Shown: positions 7,621-17,229, counted from the first letter of the stretch. The stretch is DNA of 64,000 nt from Chitinophaga silvisoli (GCF_003412465.1 NZ_QTJV01000006.1:496001-560000); one strand, 5' to 3'. Numbers and translations: made by a program. The notes: generated from the sequence alone by a model not told the origin.

Positions 7621-9984
7621 TTAAAATTTCAATGCAAAACTACCCAACACCCTGGTCGGAGGCTGCGGTGTCAGTCTTACAGACCATGCTTTCTGGCTCG
7701 TGAGGTTATCGACCTTCACCCCGATCCGGTATTTAGCTCTTTCATAGAACACAGATGCATCCAGCATTACATACGAAGGAATAGTGATCTTCGTAGTCAC
7801 AGTGTTCGTCTGGTAAGACAGATCACCTCCATTACCCCCAAATCCAAATCCTAGTCCGCTTAGTTTTCCGCCGGAGAAATGATAACTCGCCCAGAAGTTC
7901 CACATATTCGGAGGACCGGACAATGCAGGTCTTAAGCCCAGTGTAGCGCTATCCGATTTCGTATATTTACTATCGTTATAAGCATATCCTGCTACGATGT
8001 TCAGCCCTTTCACAGGGTTCACAGTGATTTCTGCTTCCAGGCCTTTGCTGCGCTGTGTGCCATTCTGCTTGCTGTAGCCGTCATGCTCCAGGTCAGTAAT
8101 TACTACATTCTTCACCCGGATGTCGTAGTAGCTTATTGTACCTACCAGTTTGTGCTGCCATACATCTGCTTTCACACCGCCTTCCAGCTGGTTACCTTCT
8201 TCAGGTTTGAAAGCGTTGCCGGCGTAGTCAGTACCTGTTTCATGGAAGAAACCATTCATATAGCTCCCAAAAATGGATACCTTATCTTTCAGTACTTCGT
8301 ATACCAGGCCGAGCTTAGGTGACAGGGCTGTCTGGTGATAATTGGTGCCTGCCGCGGTAGTATCGTAAATGATGCTGTGGGTACCCTGCGCACGGTAGTA
8401 GTCAACACGGAGGCTCAGCATAGCCATCAGGTTCTTTGTGATATTGAATACGTCAGAAGCATAGGCTGCATAACTATTGTCACCATTGTTCTCGTTACGG
8501 ATGGCAGTACCGGTCGCTCTTGCCACCAGGGAATCTACGGTAGACTTACCCAGGCGGTAGCTGGCACCGGGATGCTGGAAATTGATGGTAGGACCGGTGA
8601 CGGTGGTCCTGTCAAATGAGTTGCTGTTATTATAGTAATCCAATCCTACTACCATACGGTTGCGGAACTTACCGATGTTGAAATCGCCGATAAAGTTCTG
8701 CTGGATATCGGTTGCGATGAAGGTGGTATAACCGCTGATGATGCTGGCACGCAGCGTAGAATCGGTACGGCCGTTCAGTGCATTGATATAACCATTGATG
8801 GAGGAACGGGCCCGGGACACCACCGTTTGGGAGGTCCAGTGTTCGGAGATCTTATAGTTGATCTGGGCAAAGATGTTCATCATCTGGGTCTGGTAAGCCA
8901 GTTGATTGCCCAGGAAAAGCCTTTTGTAAGGGAATTTCATATCAGCAATGGAGAGGGTTTTTCCACCGCCGGTGTAGGGGTTGAAACGAACCACAGAAGT
9001 TCCCTTTTCCTGCCCAAATTCGACATCTAACAAGAGGGAGAGCCGGTCCGTGATCTGGTAGGAGAAACTCGGCGCAAGGCTCAGATTATTCGTAAAGCCC
9101 ATGTCCTGGAAACTCTTCTGGAAGGTAGTGGCACCATTCAGGCGGAAGAGCATTGTTTTCTCCTTATTTACGGGCGTATTGACATCTACGGTAAGACGGT
9201 TGTAGTTCCAGCTCCCGCCGGTAAAAGAGACTTCGCCGCCGAAACCATTGAAAGGTTTCTTGGTCACACGGTTGTACAGGCCACCGTAGCTGCTGGAGAT
9301 ATTGGTACCAAACAGGGTAGCGGAAGGGCCTTTGATGGCTTCTACCCTTTCCAGGTTCACCGGGTCGAGGGTAGCGAAAGCGGCACCGGCTACTCCGTTG
9401 CGGGCGTTGGGTTCTGTCTCGAAACCGCGCTGGCGGAAGGTTACACGACCCTGGTTAGCGATCATAGGGATGCCTGCACCAGGTACATTTTTCGAAATGC
9501 TACCCAGGTCTACCGCCATCTGTTCCTCAATCAGTTCTTTGGGCACCACGTTGTAGACCTGTGGATTTTCAAGGTTTTTCAGGGGGAGACGGCTTACGTA
9601 ATAGCTTTCTTTCTTAGAAAACTTATTGGTATTACCGATGATGCGTACTTCCTGTAAAGCCTGGATATTCTCTTTTGGTAATTGATAATCCAGTATGGCC
9701 GGGCGGCCGGGAGTAACATCAACATTGAAATCCTTTTGTGCAGCACCGAGGAGCTGGATCCTTAAAGTATAGGTACCGGGCGCGATTTCTTCAATGCGGT
9801 AATGACCGTCATTGTCAGTGAGGGTACCCTTCTTTAATTCGACGATAGAAACGGATGCTAGTTCAATAGGCTGGCCATCGAAAGCTGTGATGCGGCCGGT
9901 GATAGTACCGCCAGTTTGTGCAAATAGTACAATTGGAAGGCAAAAAAGTATAAGTAGTAGTGGTGCCTTGAACATTCCTGACAT
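7621..9984 (-). CDS. TonB-dependent siderophore-type receptor
   Basis: An outer membrane transporter for ferric siderophores or a similar ligand. After a signal peptide (LLLILFCLPIVLFAQ) comes a carboxypeptidase-regulatory-like domain at about 20-100, then a plug with ELIEEQMAVDLGSI, RGFETEPNARNGV and ERVEAIKGPSATLFG, and a 22-strand-type barrel ending in Phe (GSFALKF). The QRGFE and VEAIKGPSA phrases are those of FhuA/FecA-type receptors, unlike the SusC type, and there is no SusD gene. The preferred start is the Met at 9984, giving 787 residues; a longer frame to 10002 would overlap the -7 element TAGCTTTG at 10000-10007. It stands alone, ended by a hairpin at 7563. Confidence 0.9.
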   Translation of the reverse strand: MSGMFKAPLLLILFCLPIVLFAQTGGTITGRITAFDGQPIELASVSIVELKKGTLTDNDGHYRIEEIAPGTYTLRIQLLGAAQKDFNVDVTPGRPAILDYQLPKENIQALQEVRIIGNTNKFSKKESYYVSRLPLKNLENPQVYNVVPKELIEEQMAVDLGSISKNVPGAGIPMIANQGRVTFRQRGFETEPNARNGVAGAAFATLDPVNLERVEAIKGPSATLFGTNISSSYGGLYNRVTKKPFNGFGGEVSFTGGSWNYNRLTVDVNTPVNKEKTMLFRLNGATTFQKSFQDMGFTNNLSLAPSFSYQITDRLSLLLDVEFGQEKGTSVVRFNPYTGGGKTLSIADMKFPYKRLFLGNQLAYQTQMMNIFAQINYKISEHWTSQTVVSRARSSINGYINALNGRTDSTLRASIISGYTTFIATDIQQNFIGDFNIGKFRNRMVVGLDYYNNSNSFDRTTVTGPTINFQHPGASYRLGKSTVDSLVARATGTAIRNENNGDNSYAAYASDVFNITKNLMAMLSLRVDYYRAQGTHSIIYDTTAAGTNYHQTALSPKLGLVYEVLKDKVSIFGSYMNGFFHETGTDYAGNAFKPEEGNQLEGGVKADVWQHKLVGTISYYDIRVKNVVITDLEHDGYSKQNGTQRSKGLEAEITVNPVKGLNIVAGYAYNDSKYTKSDSATLGLRPALSGPPNMWNFWASYHFSGGKLSGLGFGFGGNGGDLSYQTNTVTTKITIPSYVMLDASVFYERAKYRIGVKVDNLTSQKAWSVRLTPQPPTRVLGSFALKF

Positions 9985-9999
9985 TGAGTAAAATTTTAG

Positions 10000-10007
10000 C
10001 AAAGCTA
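10000..10007 (-). promoter_or_regulatory. candidate -7 element of the receptor promoter
   Basis: Minus strand TAGCTTTG matches TAnnTTTG and lies 16 bases before the ATG at 9984. This implies a very short leader and argues against the ATG at 10002. A -33 element is not clear. Confidence 0.45.
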
Positions 10008-10080
10008 CAGTCAGGAATTGTGGAGTATTTACGCAATCCGGAAAAGTTTTAAAAAAATGTTAAAACAAGGGTTGAATAAA

Positions 10081-10111
10081 AGAGGGCTGCCTTTGTACAA
10101 GGCAGCCCTCT
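10081..10111 (-). terminator. terminator after the 181-residue lipoprotein gene
   Basis: AGAGGGCTGCCTT and its exact complement form a 13-bp stem with a 5-base loop. On the minus strand it is followed by TTTTATTC. It lies 22 bases beyond the lipoprotein stop codon. Confidence 0.8.
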
Positions 10112-10132
10112 TCATCTTTTATCCCGGTGAGA

Positions 10133-10678
10133 TTATTTCATTTCAACACCTACACTTACTCTTGTTTCATCCAGGAATAAATTCAGGCTCTTGGGTTTTG
10201 TACCCGCAGGCAGTCTGAATTTATTATCTTCTGAAGACTTGGTAGATTCTGCATCAGCAGATACAGTATTGTAGTTTTCATGTGTGATATTGGTACCATT
10301 ATCCAGTGTAAGACGGAAATCGTTTGGATTCAGGTACACACTGTTTTCGCCTACTTTATTCTTGTTAGTGAGTTCTATCTCATAGGTGAGCTCAGTACCG
10401 GTTACTTTACCTTCATTGTCCTGCAGTTCTACAGCTTTACCATTTTTAAGTCTTATGAAAGCTTCTTTCTTCTTGCCCAGGAAAGCCGTATCCGGGGAGA
10501 AAGTTACAGTATAAGATTTAGGTTCGTTGGCAGGGGCTGGAGTAGCACTATTGTTTTCTGGTTCAGTCGTACTGGTAGTATTCGCGCTGCTGTCGGCATT
10601 TTCGGATGTAGTTTTGCTTTTGCAGGCAGCGAAAAAGATTGCAATCGAGAATACAGATGCCAGAATGGTTTTGTTCAT
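10133..10678 (-). CDS. lipoprotein with a DUF4352-like beta-sandwich
   Basis: The 181-residue protein has a lipobox FFAAC with Cys near residue 19, then a Ser/Thr/Asn/Pro-rich linker to about residue 55. The remaining domain has the pattern of a small immunoglobulin-like fold (ELTYEIELTNKNKVGENSVY, NPNDFRLTLDNG, LFLDETRVSVGVEMK), resembling the telokin-like DUF4352 domains of secreted lipoproteins; that assignment is tentative. It should sit in the envelope. Gene and terminator form a single-gene unit. The ligand, if any, is unknown. Confidence 0.75.
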   Translation of the reverse strand: MNKTILASVFSIAIFFAACKSKTTSENADSSANTTSTTEPENNSATPAPANEPKSYTVTFSPDTAFLGKKKEAFIRLKNGKAVELQDNEGKVTGTELTYEIELTNKNKVGENSVYLNPNDFRLTLDNGTNITHENYNTVSADAESTKSSEDNKFRLPAGTKPKSLNLFLDETRVSVGVEMK

Positions 10679-10780
10679 TTTTATATTTATTGGTTTAACA
10701 ATACTTATTTGGGTAAGGCAAATGTATGAAATATTGAGTAAATAATGAGTAGTGGCTGTTTTAAGGATAAATTAATTTAA

Positions 10781-10806
10781 TTGCACATATTTAAACTTTA
10801 CCTTTG
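10781..10806 (+). promoter_or_regulatory. candidate promoter of the GH16 gene
   Basis: TACCTTTG at 10799-10806 matches TAnnTTTG; TTG at 10781-10783 lies 15 bases upstream, somewhat short for a -33 element. The ATG follows 19 bases after the -7 box. Confidence 0.45.
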
Positions 10807-10825
10807 CGCGATTAACTCATAACCT

Positions 10826-11665
10826 ATGAACCAATTGAAAAAACCTGTTATCGTAGCATTTACGATAATTACCTGCCTCTTTTCTTTTTCTTCCTGCAAA
10901 AAAGATAGTAATAACAACAGCGTAGATACCGATGATCCGGCAAGTGCTGATCCGACGCTGACACTGGTATGGTCGGATGAATTTAACGGAAGCACTATCG
11001 ACACAACGAAATGGAATTTTGAAGTGAATGGTGATGGTGGCGGCAATGGTGAAGCACAGTATTATACAGCCAGGAGCACCAATGCAGCTATTAAGGACGG
11101 TAAGCTCGTGATTACCGCCCGGAAGGAGAACTACTCAGGCAAGAGCTATACTTCTGCGCGTTTAACTACGCAGAACAAGGCAGCGTATACCTATGGCCGT
11201 GTGGAGGCAAGGATCCAGTTGCCCACAGGTCGGGGTATGTGGCCGGCATTCTGGATGCTGAGTGCAAAGACACCTTTGGAGTGGCCGCATGATGGCGAGA
11301 TTGATATTATGGAAGCGGTGGGTTACAGACCGGATACAACGTTCAGTAATATTCACTGTACGGCTGTGGGATATGGTGATTTGCTGCCCGTGCCGGATTA
11401 TGGCAGAACCTACCATGTATATGCGACTGACTGGACGGCGGATAGTCTGAAGTTTTATGTGGATGACAGGTTGATTGTAAGTTATGCAAATGCGCACCTG
11501 GCAGATGCTACGGCGGCTTATAATCAATGGCCCTTTAATCATAATTTCTTTATGATTCTGAATGTGGCCGTAGGTGGCGCATGGGGAGGCATTAATGGGA
11601 TAGATGATACGATCTTCCCCCAGGCGATGAGTGTAGATTGGGTAAGAGTGTATCAGAGAAAGTAA
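10826..11665 (+). CDS. GH16 family beta-glucanase lipoprotein
   Basis: A 279-residue surface or periplasmic lipoprotein: the lipobox FSFSSC puts the acylated Cys near residue 24. The rest is one GH16 jelly roll. The catalytic signature GEIDIMEAVG, around residue 157, has the nucleophile Glu, assisting Asp and acid/base Glu of the E-x-D-x-x-E type. Other hallmarks are LVWSDEFNG near the start, YGRVEARIQLPTGRGMWPAF, and SVDWVRVYQR at the end. The family contains endo-beta-1,3- and 1,3-1,4-glucanases (laminarinase, lichenase); the Met-containing active site suits the laminarinase group. No carbohydrate-binding module is attached. It is a single gene closed by a hairpin at 11671. Confidence 0.92.
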   Translation: MNQLKKPVIVAFTIITCLFSFSSCKKDSNNNSVDTDDPASADPTLTLVWSDEFNGSTIDTTKWNFEVNGDGGGNGEAQYYTARSTNAAIKDGKLVITARKENYSGKSYTSARLTTQNKAAYTYGRVEARIQLPTGRGMWPAFWMLSAKTPLEWPHDGEIDIMEAVGYRPDTTFSNIHCTAVGYGDLLPVPDYGRTYHVYATDWTADSLKFYVDDRLIVSYANAHLADATAAYNQWPFNHNFFMILNVAVGGAWGGINGIDDTIFPQAMSVDWVRVYQRK

Positions 11666-11670
11666 TGTAA

Positions 11671-11697
11671 TAAGCGTTCGCCGCTGGCGAACGCTTA
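11671..11697. terminator. bidirectional terminator between convergent genes
   Basis: TAAGCGTTCGCC-gct-GGCGAACGCTTA is a perfect 12-bp stem with a 3-base loop. It lies between the GH16 gene on the plus strand and the barrel-protein gene on the minus strand. Confidence 0.75.
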
Positions 11698-11708
11698 TCT
11701 AAAAACCA

Positions 11709-12236
11709 TTATTTTTTATGGAAACGGATGTTATACGTTGCACCTATACCCGCATACTGTAAGCTGCTTCCATTTTCTTCGCTTCTGAAAATGCCATTAT
11801 AGAAAGCAAAGAAATTCCAGTTATAATTATGATACCCTAACTGAGGCCTTACATACACCCCGCCAGTAGCACCATCTACACCTGTAATAAAGCTATACCC
11901 CGCATCAGTACCTGCAAAGAATCCACGACTCTTTGGATAGTACCTAACGAATAAGCCTAATGGAACTGTTCCAAAATTCTTAAAGCCATCTTTGGGGAAG
12001 AAATGGTTATACCCTGTAGTCAGACCTAAACCTACGTGATTAGTAGACATGACCTGCCCTTTTAATTCAGCGCCTAATGTGAAATTGCTTGTCTTTGAGA
12101 GATTACCAAAAGGCACGCCTGCATTGACACCCAGCTTCAGCCATGAATTCTTACTGGTTACTTCTTCTGGTTGCGATTGCGCAAATGTAACGACTGACAG
12201 TGCTGTTAAGACCATTAATAATACTACCTTTTTCAT
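11709..12236 (-). CDS. small outer membrane beta-barrel-like protein
   Basis: The 175-residue product has a signal peptide (MKKVVLLMVLTALSVVTFAQ) followed by alternating amphipathic strands: LKLGVNAGVPFG, LGAELKGQVM, VGLGLTTGYNHFF, LGLFVRYYP, GFFAGTDAGYSFITG, GGVYVRPQLGYH, YAGIGATYNIRF. This is the pattern of 8-stranded outer membrane barrels common in Bacteroidota (porin-like, OmpA-N or PorT-type). A specific family cannot be assigned. It is alone, sharing a bidirectional hairpin with GH16. Confidence 0.75.
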   Translation of the reverse strand: MKKVVLLMVLTALSVVTFAQSQPEEVTSKNSWLKLGVNAGVPFGNLSKTSNFTLGAELKGQVMSTNHVGLGLTTGYNHFFPKDGFKNFGTVPLGLFVRYYPKSRGFFAGTDAGYSFITGVDGATGGVYVRPQLGYHNYNWNFFAFYNGIFRSEENGSSLQYAGIGATYNIRFHKK

Positions 12237-12338
12237 ATGTCCCTCCTTGTTTTAGAAACGTGTTTTAACGTTACTATAACAAACAGAATGCCATAACCAT
12301 CAGGCATGCTTAACAGATGAGCGCTACTGTATTACCAA

Positions 12339-12860
12339 TCAGGCTTTCAGGTACTTGTTCGGATGCTTGTTGACGATGTCAATATAAGCCGGATCAGAAG
12401 CTCCCATCGCCTTGTAATTATCTCTTCCCTGTTGTAAAGTGAGGTGATTAACTGAACTGTATTTTGTTGGATCATCATTACCATCATCTTCCCAATAGCA
12501 ATTCGGACATACATCGTATGCACCGGATTCTTCTACGGTACGATAGCCACAACAGGGGCATGGTTCATAGAGCAATGGCTCACCTTCGATGCCTATTTCA
12601 TGATGGTACAAATCCCTGAGGTCTTCTACTATAAATTCGTTGGTCACATTGAGCAGGCCGGACCTGAGATAATCTACGATGTCGTGATTATATTCGGGGC
12701 CATCTATATGTGCATCTTCGATTTCTTCGTCTGCTTTATCTGATTCAATTAATAATTCAGCGACGATGTCCTTTCTTTTTTCCGGATGCATGGTAAGGAG
12801 CTTTTGCCAGGCTAATAAAGTCATGGCATCTTCGCGGCTGATGATAATCTGATTGGGCAT
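12339..12860 (-). CDS. cysteine-rich CPCC-domain protein
   Basis: The 173-residue cytosolic protein has an acidic helical N-terminal half and a C-terminal module with CPCC at 101-104 and CPNC at 118-121 followed by YWEDDGNDDP. This is the arrangement of the CPCC family, small proteins predicted to bind zinc through the four cysteines. Their function is not established, though some are found beside immunity or toxin genes. Here it is between a barrel protein and the GH87-like gene, with no obvious partner. The terminal NKHPNKYLKA tail is unremarkable. Confidence 0.8.
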   Translation of the reverse strand: MPNQIIISREDAMTLLAWQKLLTMHPEKRKDIVAELLIESDKADEEIEDAHIDGPEYNHDIVDYLRSGLLNVTNEFIVEDLRDLYHHEIGIEGEPLLYEPCPCCGYRTVEESGAYDVCPNCYWEDDGNDDPTKYSSVNHLTLQQGRDNYKAMGASDPAYIDIVNKHPNKYLKA

Positions 12861-13278
12861 AACAAGATTTTATTTTAAACGTGGATAGAGAACGAATGTA
12901 ACGGATAATTATATCCATGGGTAATGAGGCATTACATAAATTATAATTGTATATACATGTTATTACACTTCAACCCATTTTTGTAATTCCATATAACTAT
13001 TATTGATAGCCAGGAGGAAGCGGGGCTCCTGATGGCCAGCATTTCCTTGTCCCGTCTTTCCAGAGGGAATAACCAGCAGCAGCATATTGAGGATGTGCAA
13101 AGGATGACATTTTCCAGTAAAAAGCCTCATAATCTGTCTATATATTTCCTCACAAGACAACATTCATTATCAATATATTACATCCATTTTGGGCGCTTTA
13201 TTTCTATATTTCCCATGCACTAATTGCCGGTTCTCCCCTTCTACCTTTTCTTTGAATTCCTCTAAATACCTATCAAAG
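12861..13278. other. intergenic region between divergent CPCC and GH87-like genes
   Basis: About 420 bases with no convincing gene. It contains the small dyad GGATA-atta-TATCC near 12905-12918 and is AT rich. Promoters for both flanking genes must lie here, but no TAnnTTTG element with a -33 partner stands out. Confidence 0.4.
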
Positions 13279-16200
13279 ATGAGAAAAACCGGTTCCCTTT
13301 TAATGATGGTCCTTTTTGCGCACCATCTGTCATTTGCCCAGAGTGATGGGCTTCCACGAGGCGCTTACCAGCTGCCTTATACCCGTTATGAAGCTGACAA
13401 TGCCACTTTAAGCGGTGGAGCAACTGTACAATCTTCGCCGCAGTTTGTGCAGACAGACATTGCCTCAGAAGCTTCTGACCAGAAGTATGTGAGCTTATCG
13501 GCCAACAATGCCAGTATTGAATGGACCCTCACAGCTGCCGCACAAGGTGTGGACCTGCGGTTCACCATGCCGGATGATAATACCGGCAATGGCCTTAGCG
13601 GCTCACTGGGATTGTATGTAAATGGTACAAAGGTGAGAGACATTGCACTTTCCTCTTACTGGGCATACCAGTATTTTCCTGCTGCCGACCCGGTGCAGAC
13701 CCCGGGAGGCAAAACCTTTATGCGCTTTGATGAAGTGCACTTCAGATTGAATAATGCACTGAATGCCGGCGACAAGATTATGATCAAAAAAGATAATGGC
13801 GACGGGCTGACCTATGGTGTCGATTTCATCGAACTCGAACCCGTGCCCGCAGCCTTGTCTCAACCAGCCAATTACCTGTCCGTGACGGATTATGGCGCAG
13901 TAGCAAATGACCAGAACGATGACTTTGCAGCATTTAATGCATGTATTGCCGCAGCCGTATCACAGGGAAAGAACGTCTACATTCCTACAGGGCGTTTTTT
14001 GTTGAGTGATAAACTGACACTGAACGTGAGCAACCTGAAAATACTGGGTGCAGGTGTCTGGTACACAGAAGTGTATTTCTCAACGGACAAACAGTTTTAT
14101 GGGGGAATTTATGCCCGGGCAACAAATGTGGAAATTTCAAATTTCAGTTTGAATACCCAGAACAATGACCGCCTGGTGTACAATGAATCCAATCCGCGAC
14201 TACCCGGTGAAATGTATAAGACCTACAAGGGTTTTATGGGTACATACGGAACAGGTTCCAGGGTGCACGATATGTGGGTGGAACACTTTGAGTGCGGGTT
14301 CTGGATTGCGGGCTATGATGCACCCTACCCTGTGGATATTACGAATGATCTGCAGATTACGAAATGCAGGATCAGGAACAACTATGCGGATGGCGTAAAT
14401 TTTTGCCAGGGTACCTCCAACTCAATTGTAGAGCAGTGCAGCCTGCGCAACAACGGAGACGATGCACTGGCAGTATGGCCGAATAATGCGGCCGGTGTGA
14501 CAACAACCTGTAAGAATGATATCTTCCGGTATAATACCGTTGAAAATAACTGGCGCGCAGGCGGTGCTGCACTGTTTGGCGGTACAGGTCATGAGATCCA
14601 TCACAGTATTTTTAAAGATGGCGTGGCTGGTTCTGCTATCCGCTTTACAAATGATTTCGGTGGGTTTACCTTCGAATACCCGGGTGATGTGATCAGGGTG
14701 TATGAAAACACCATCAACGGTTGTGGTACCAGTTACGACCTGTGGAATCAGAAACGCGGAGCAATTGAGTTTTATGCAGGCTCGGGTATCTTCAACTTGC
14801 AGTTTGATAATAATACAATCCTGCGTTCTCAAAGGGATGCCATCCAGTTGTACGGTTCCAACATCCACCACCTGGTATTCAACAATACAACTATTGACGG
14901 TACAGGTCTTGACCCTGTGACAAGAGACGTGGCTGCAGATGTTTACGGTGGATTTGGCCTGTATGTACAAGCGGGAAGCCAGACAGCGACCTTCAATAAC
15001 CTGACGGTGACAAATGCCGAATCCGGGGCTTATATTAACAAGAACACTGCCTTTCAGCTCATCATTCAGAACATCAATATCCCGGTAAGCAGCGTAGCGA
15101 TTAAACCAGCAAATGATACAACGCTGACCACCGGGCAGTCCCTGCAATTATCAGCTGATATCAGCCCCGTCGATGCCACCAATAAGGTAGTAAGCTGGCT
15201 GAGTTCCGACAGCACAATTGCGAAAGTAGATGCTACGGGTAAGGTGACTGCCGTAGGCTATGGCACAGCGACTATCACCGTCACTACAGCCAGTGGAAAT
15301 TTTAAAGCTACCCGCAAGATTACCATCCTGCCGGGCATCAATATCGTAGCGACGCAACCAAATGCTGCAGAAGGTGGCAGTGCAGGTGTGTTCACCATCA
15401 GTACTGTGGCTTTAAATAAAACCATTGTCGTGAAGTACGCTGTGAGCGGTACTGCAGGTGCAGCTGATTACAGCCCTTCGCTGAGCGGTAGTGTAACGCT
15501 GACACCGACAGCACCATCTTCGACTATTACCATCACACCTGTAGATGATAATATTTTCGAAGGACAAGAAACCCTGAGATTAACTTTACTGAAAGACAGC
15601 ACCTATAACCTGGGAGGTGATACTACCGCTGTGGTAACTATTGCTGACAATGAGAACCCGCCTTGTGTAGCACCTGTGATTGCACGACTGGCAGATAGTC
15701 TGAGCGCGCCTTCGAAAAGTATCAGCAATGTAGTGTTAGGCAGTTTGCCAACGGACTATGCCGGCTCCTGGAAAGCCTTGTATGATAATACTAATTTGTA
15801 CATTAGAATTTCCCTCAATGACGCAACAAAGATCAATGACTCCGGTAATAGCTGGTGGGAAGATGATGCTGTAGAAATCTTCATTGACGGAGATAACAGT
15901 AAAGGCACTGCTTACGATGGCGTGAATGATTTTCAGCTGGGCTTCCGCTGGAATGACCCTGTGATCCATGTAGGTAGTAATTCGGTGAACCGCACTACCG
16001 GCATTACTTTCCAGCAGACGGCCACCGCTGTAAACATTACGGTTCCATGGTCTACAATTGGAGTAACCCCTGCCATCGGTAAGACCATAGGCCTGGATGT
16101 TCAGATTGATGATGACGACAATGGTGGTACACGCGATGCACAGACCACCTCCTTTGCAACGAATACCACTGCCTTCCAGAACCCGTCTGTATTTGGTACC

Positions 16201-17223
16201 GTATACCTGACTACCTGCAATAATGCGGTGTTTGCAAATGCAGGACCTGATCAGTCACTCGCTGCAGGTACAACCAGCACAACGCTCTCAGGCACCGCAT
16301 CCGGCGGCGTGACCTATAGCTGGTCGCAGATCAGTGGCCCGGCTTCTACAATCAGTAATACTACGATTGCTTCACCTTCCGTATCAGGTTTGAGTAATGG
16401 CAATACTTATGTATACCAGCTCAGTGTAAGCAATGGTACACAAACCGCTACCGACCAGGTAAGCGTTACTGTAGCGAATACGACTTCGGGAGTAATAGTC
16501 CATGCAGGTACGCCTGTAATAGATGGTGTATTGGAAAGCAGCTGGAACCTGTCTCAGACAATTTCTAAAACCACTGTCGGCAGCGTGAATAATACAGCTA
16601 CCTTCGGATTGATGTGGGATGCCAACAACCTGTATGTGGGTGTGAAAGTACTGGATGCTGCATTGTACAACGATACGCCGGATGCCTGGGATAACGATGC
16701 GGTAGAAGTATTTATTAATGTCAACAATACAGTAAGACAGTTTATTAAAACATACAACAGCAGTAATACAGCCATCATCAATGGTGGCTATAGTGTAGAG
16801 TTTGCGATTCCATGGTCACAGCTGGGTATTACACCTTCAGCAGGATTAGCTATTGGCTTCGATGTAGCCTACGATGATGATGATAATGGGGCTGCACGCG
16901 ATGGACAGGCGGCATGGTATGGAACGGCAGATAATTACCAGAGTACGGCTAATTATGGTACGATTGTATTGAATGCAGCAGCGATGGTGTCGAAGCTCGC
17001 TGAGTTTTCGATCGCTCCCAATCCTGCTGTAAATGGCCAGACCAAACTGGTGACTCCAGGCAATGGTTACATCCTGATCTACGATATGAGCGGCAAACAG
17101 GTATATGGAGCCAAAGCACAACCTGCATTGAACTTACAGCTACAACACCTGCCCAAAGGGATGTATATTGTAAAATATGTAAATGGTGAAATGACGCAAA
17201 CGAAACCCTTATTGATTCAATAA
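13279..17223 (+). CDS. secreted multi-domain GH87-like beta-helix protein with T9SS sorting domain
   Basis: From the Met at 13279 (signal peptide LLMMVLFAHHLSFAQ) the product has about 1314 residues. In order: a CBM6/35-like domain (about 25-185, RYEADNATLSGG); a right-handed beta-helix (about 195-590, SVTDYGAVANDQNDDFAAF) with clustered Asp motifs DGVNF and NNGDDALAVW, as in GH87 mycodextranase/alpha-1,3-glucanase; a BIG2-like Ig domain; a Calx-beta domain (AAEGGSAGVFTIS, FEGQETLRLTLL); a CBM9-like domain; a PKD/REJ-like Ig domain (NAGPDQSLAAG); a second CBM9-like domain; and a type IX sorting domain (SIAPNPAVNGQ, LPKGMYIVKY). It should be exported and surface-bound or released, acting on alpha-1,3-glucan. 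GH87 activity is inferred from fold and motifs. The open frame extends to 13189 but has no signal peptide there. Confidence 0.85.
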   Translation: MRKTGSLLMMVLFAHHLSFAQSDGLPRGAYQLPYTRYEADNATLSGGATVQSSPQFVQTDIASEASDQKYVSLSANNASIEWTLTAAAQGVDLRFTMPDDNTGNGLSGSLGLYVNGTKVRDIALSSYWAYQYFPAADPVQTPGGKTFMRFDEVHFRLNNALNAGDKIMIKKDNGDGLTYGVDFIELEPVPAALSQPANYLSVTDYGAVANDQNDDFAAFNACIAAAVSQGKNVYIPTGRFLLSDKLTLNVSNLKILGAGVWYTEVYFSTDKQFYGGIYARATNVEISNFSLNTQNNDRLVYNESNPRLPGEMYKTYKGFMGTYGTGSRVHDMWVEHFECGFWIAGYDAPYPVDITNDLQITKCRIRNNYADGVNFCQGTSNSIVEQCSLRNNGDDALAVWPNNAAGVTTTCKNDIFRYNTVENNWRAGGAALFGGTGHEIHHSIFKDGVAGSAIRFTNDFGGFTFEYPGDVIRVYENTINGCGTSYDLWNQKRGAIEFYAGSGIFNLQFDNNTILRSQRDAIQLYGSNIHHLVFNNTTIDGTGLDPVTRDVAADVYGGFGLYVQAGSQTATFNNLTVTNAESGAYINKNTAFQLIIQNINIPVSSVAIKPANDTTLTTGQSLQLSADISPVDATNKVVSWLSSDSTIAKVDATGKVTAVGYGTATITVTTASGNFKATRKITILPGINIVATQPNAAEGGSAGVFTISTVALNKTIVVKYAVSGTAGAADYSPSLSGSVTLTPTAPSSTITITPVDDNIFEGQETLRLTLLKDSTYNLGGDTTAVVTIADNENPPCVAPVIARLADSLSAPSKSISNVVLGSLPTDYAGSWKALYDNTNLYIRISLNDATKINDSGNSWWEDDAVEIFIDGDNSKGTAYDGVNDFQLGFRWNDPVIHVGSNSVNRTTGITFQQTATAVNITVPWSTIGVTPAIGKTIGLDVQIDDDDNGGTRDAQTTSFATNTTAFQNPSVFGTVYLTTCNNAVFANAGPDQSLAAGTTSTTLSGTASGGVTYSWSQISGPASTISNTTIASPSVSGLSNGNTYVYQLSVSNGTQTATDQVSVTVANTTSGVIVHAGTPVIDGVLESSWNLSQTISKTTVGSVNNTATFGLMWDANNLYVGVKVLDAALYNDTPDAWDNDAVEVFINVNNTVRQFIKTYNSSNTAIINGGYSVEFAIPWSQLGITPSAGLAIGFDVAYDDDDNGAARDGQAAWYGTADNYQSTANYGTIVLNAAAMVSKLAEFSIAPNPAVNGQTKLVTPGNGYILIYDMSGKQVYGAKAQPALNLQLQHLPKGMYIVKYVNGEMTQTKPLLIQ

Positions 17224-17229
17224 AAAAAG

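Noticed and set aside
12963..13163. 66-codon frame on the minus strand in the CPCC/GH87 gap
   Set aside because: No domain, no clear start signal, and overlapped by an equally long frame on the other strand.
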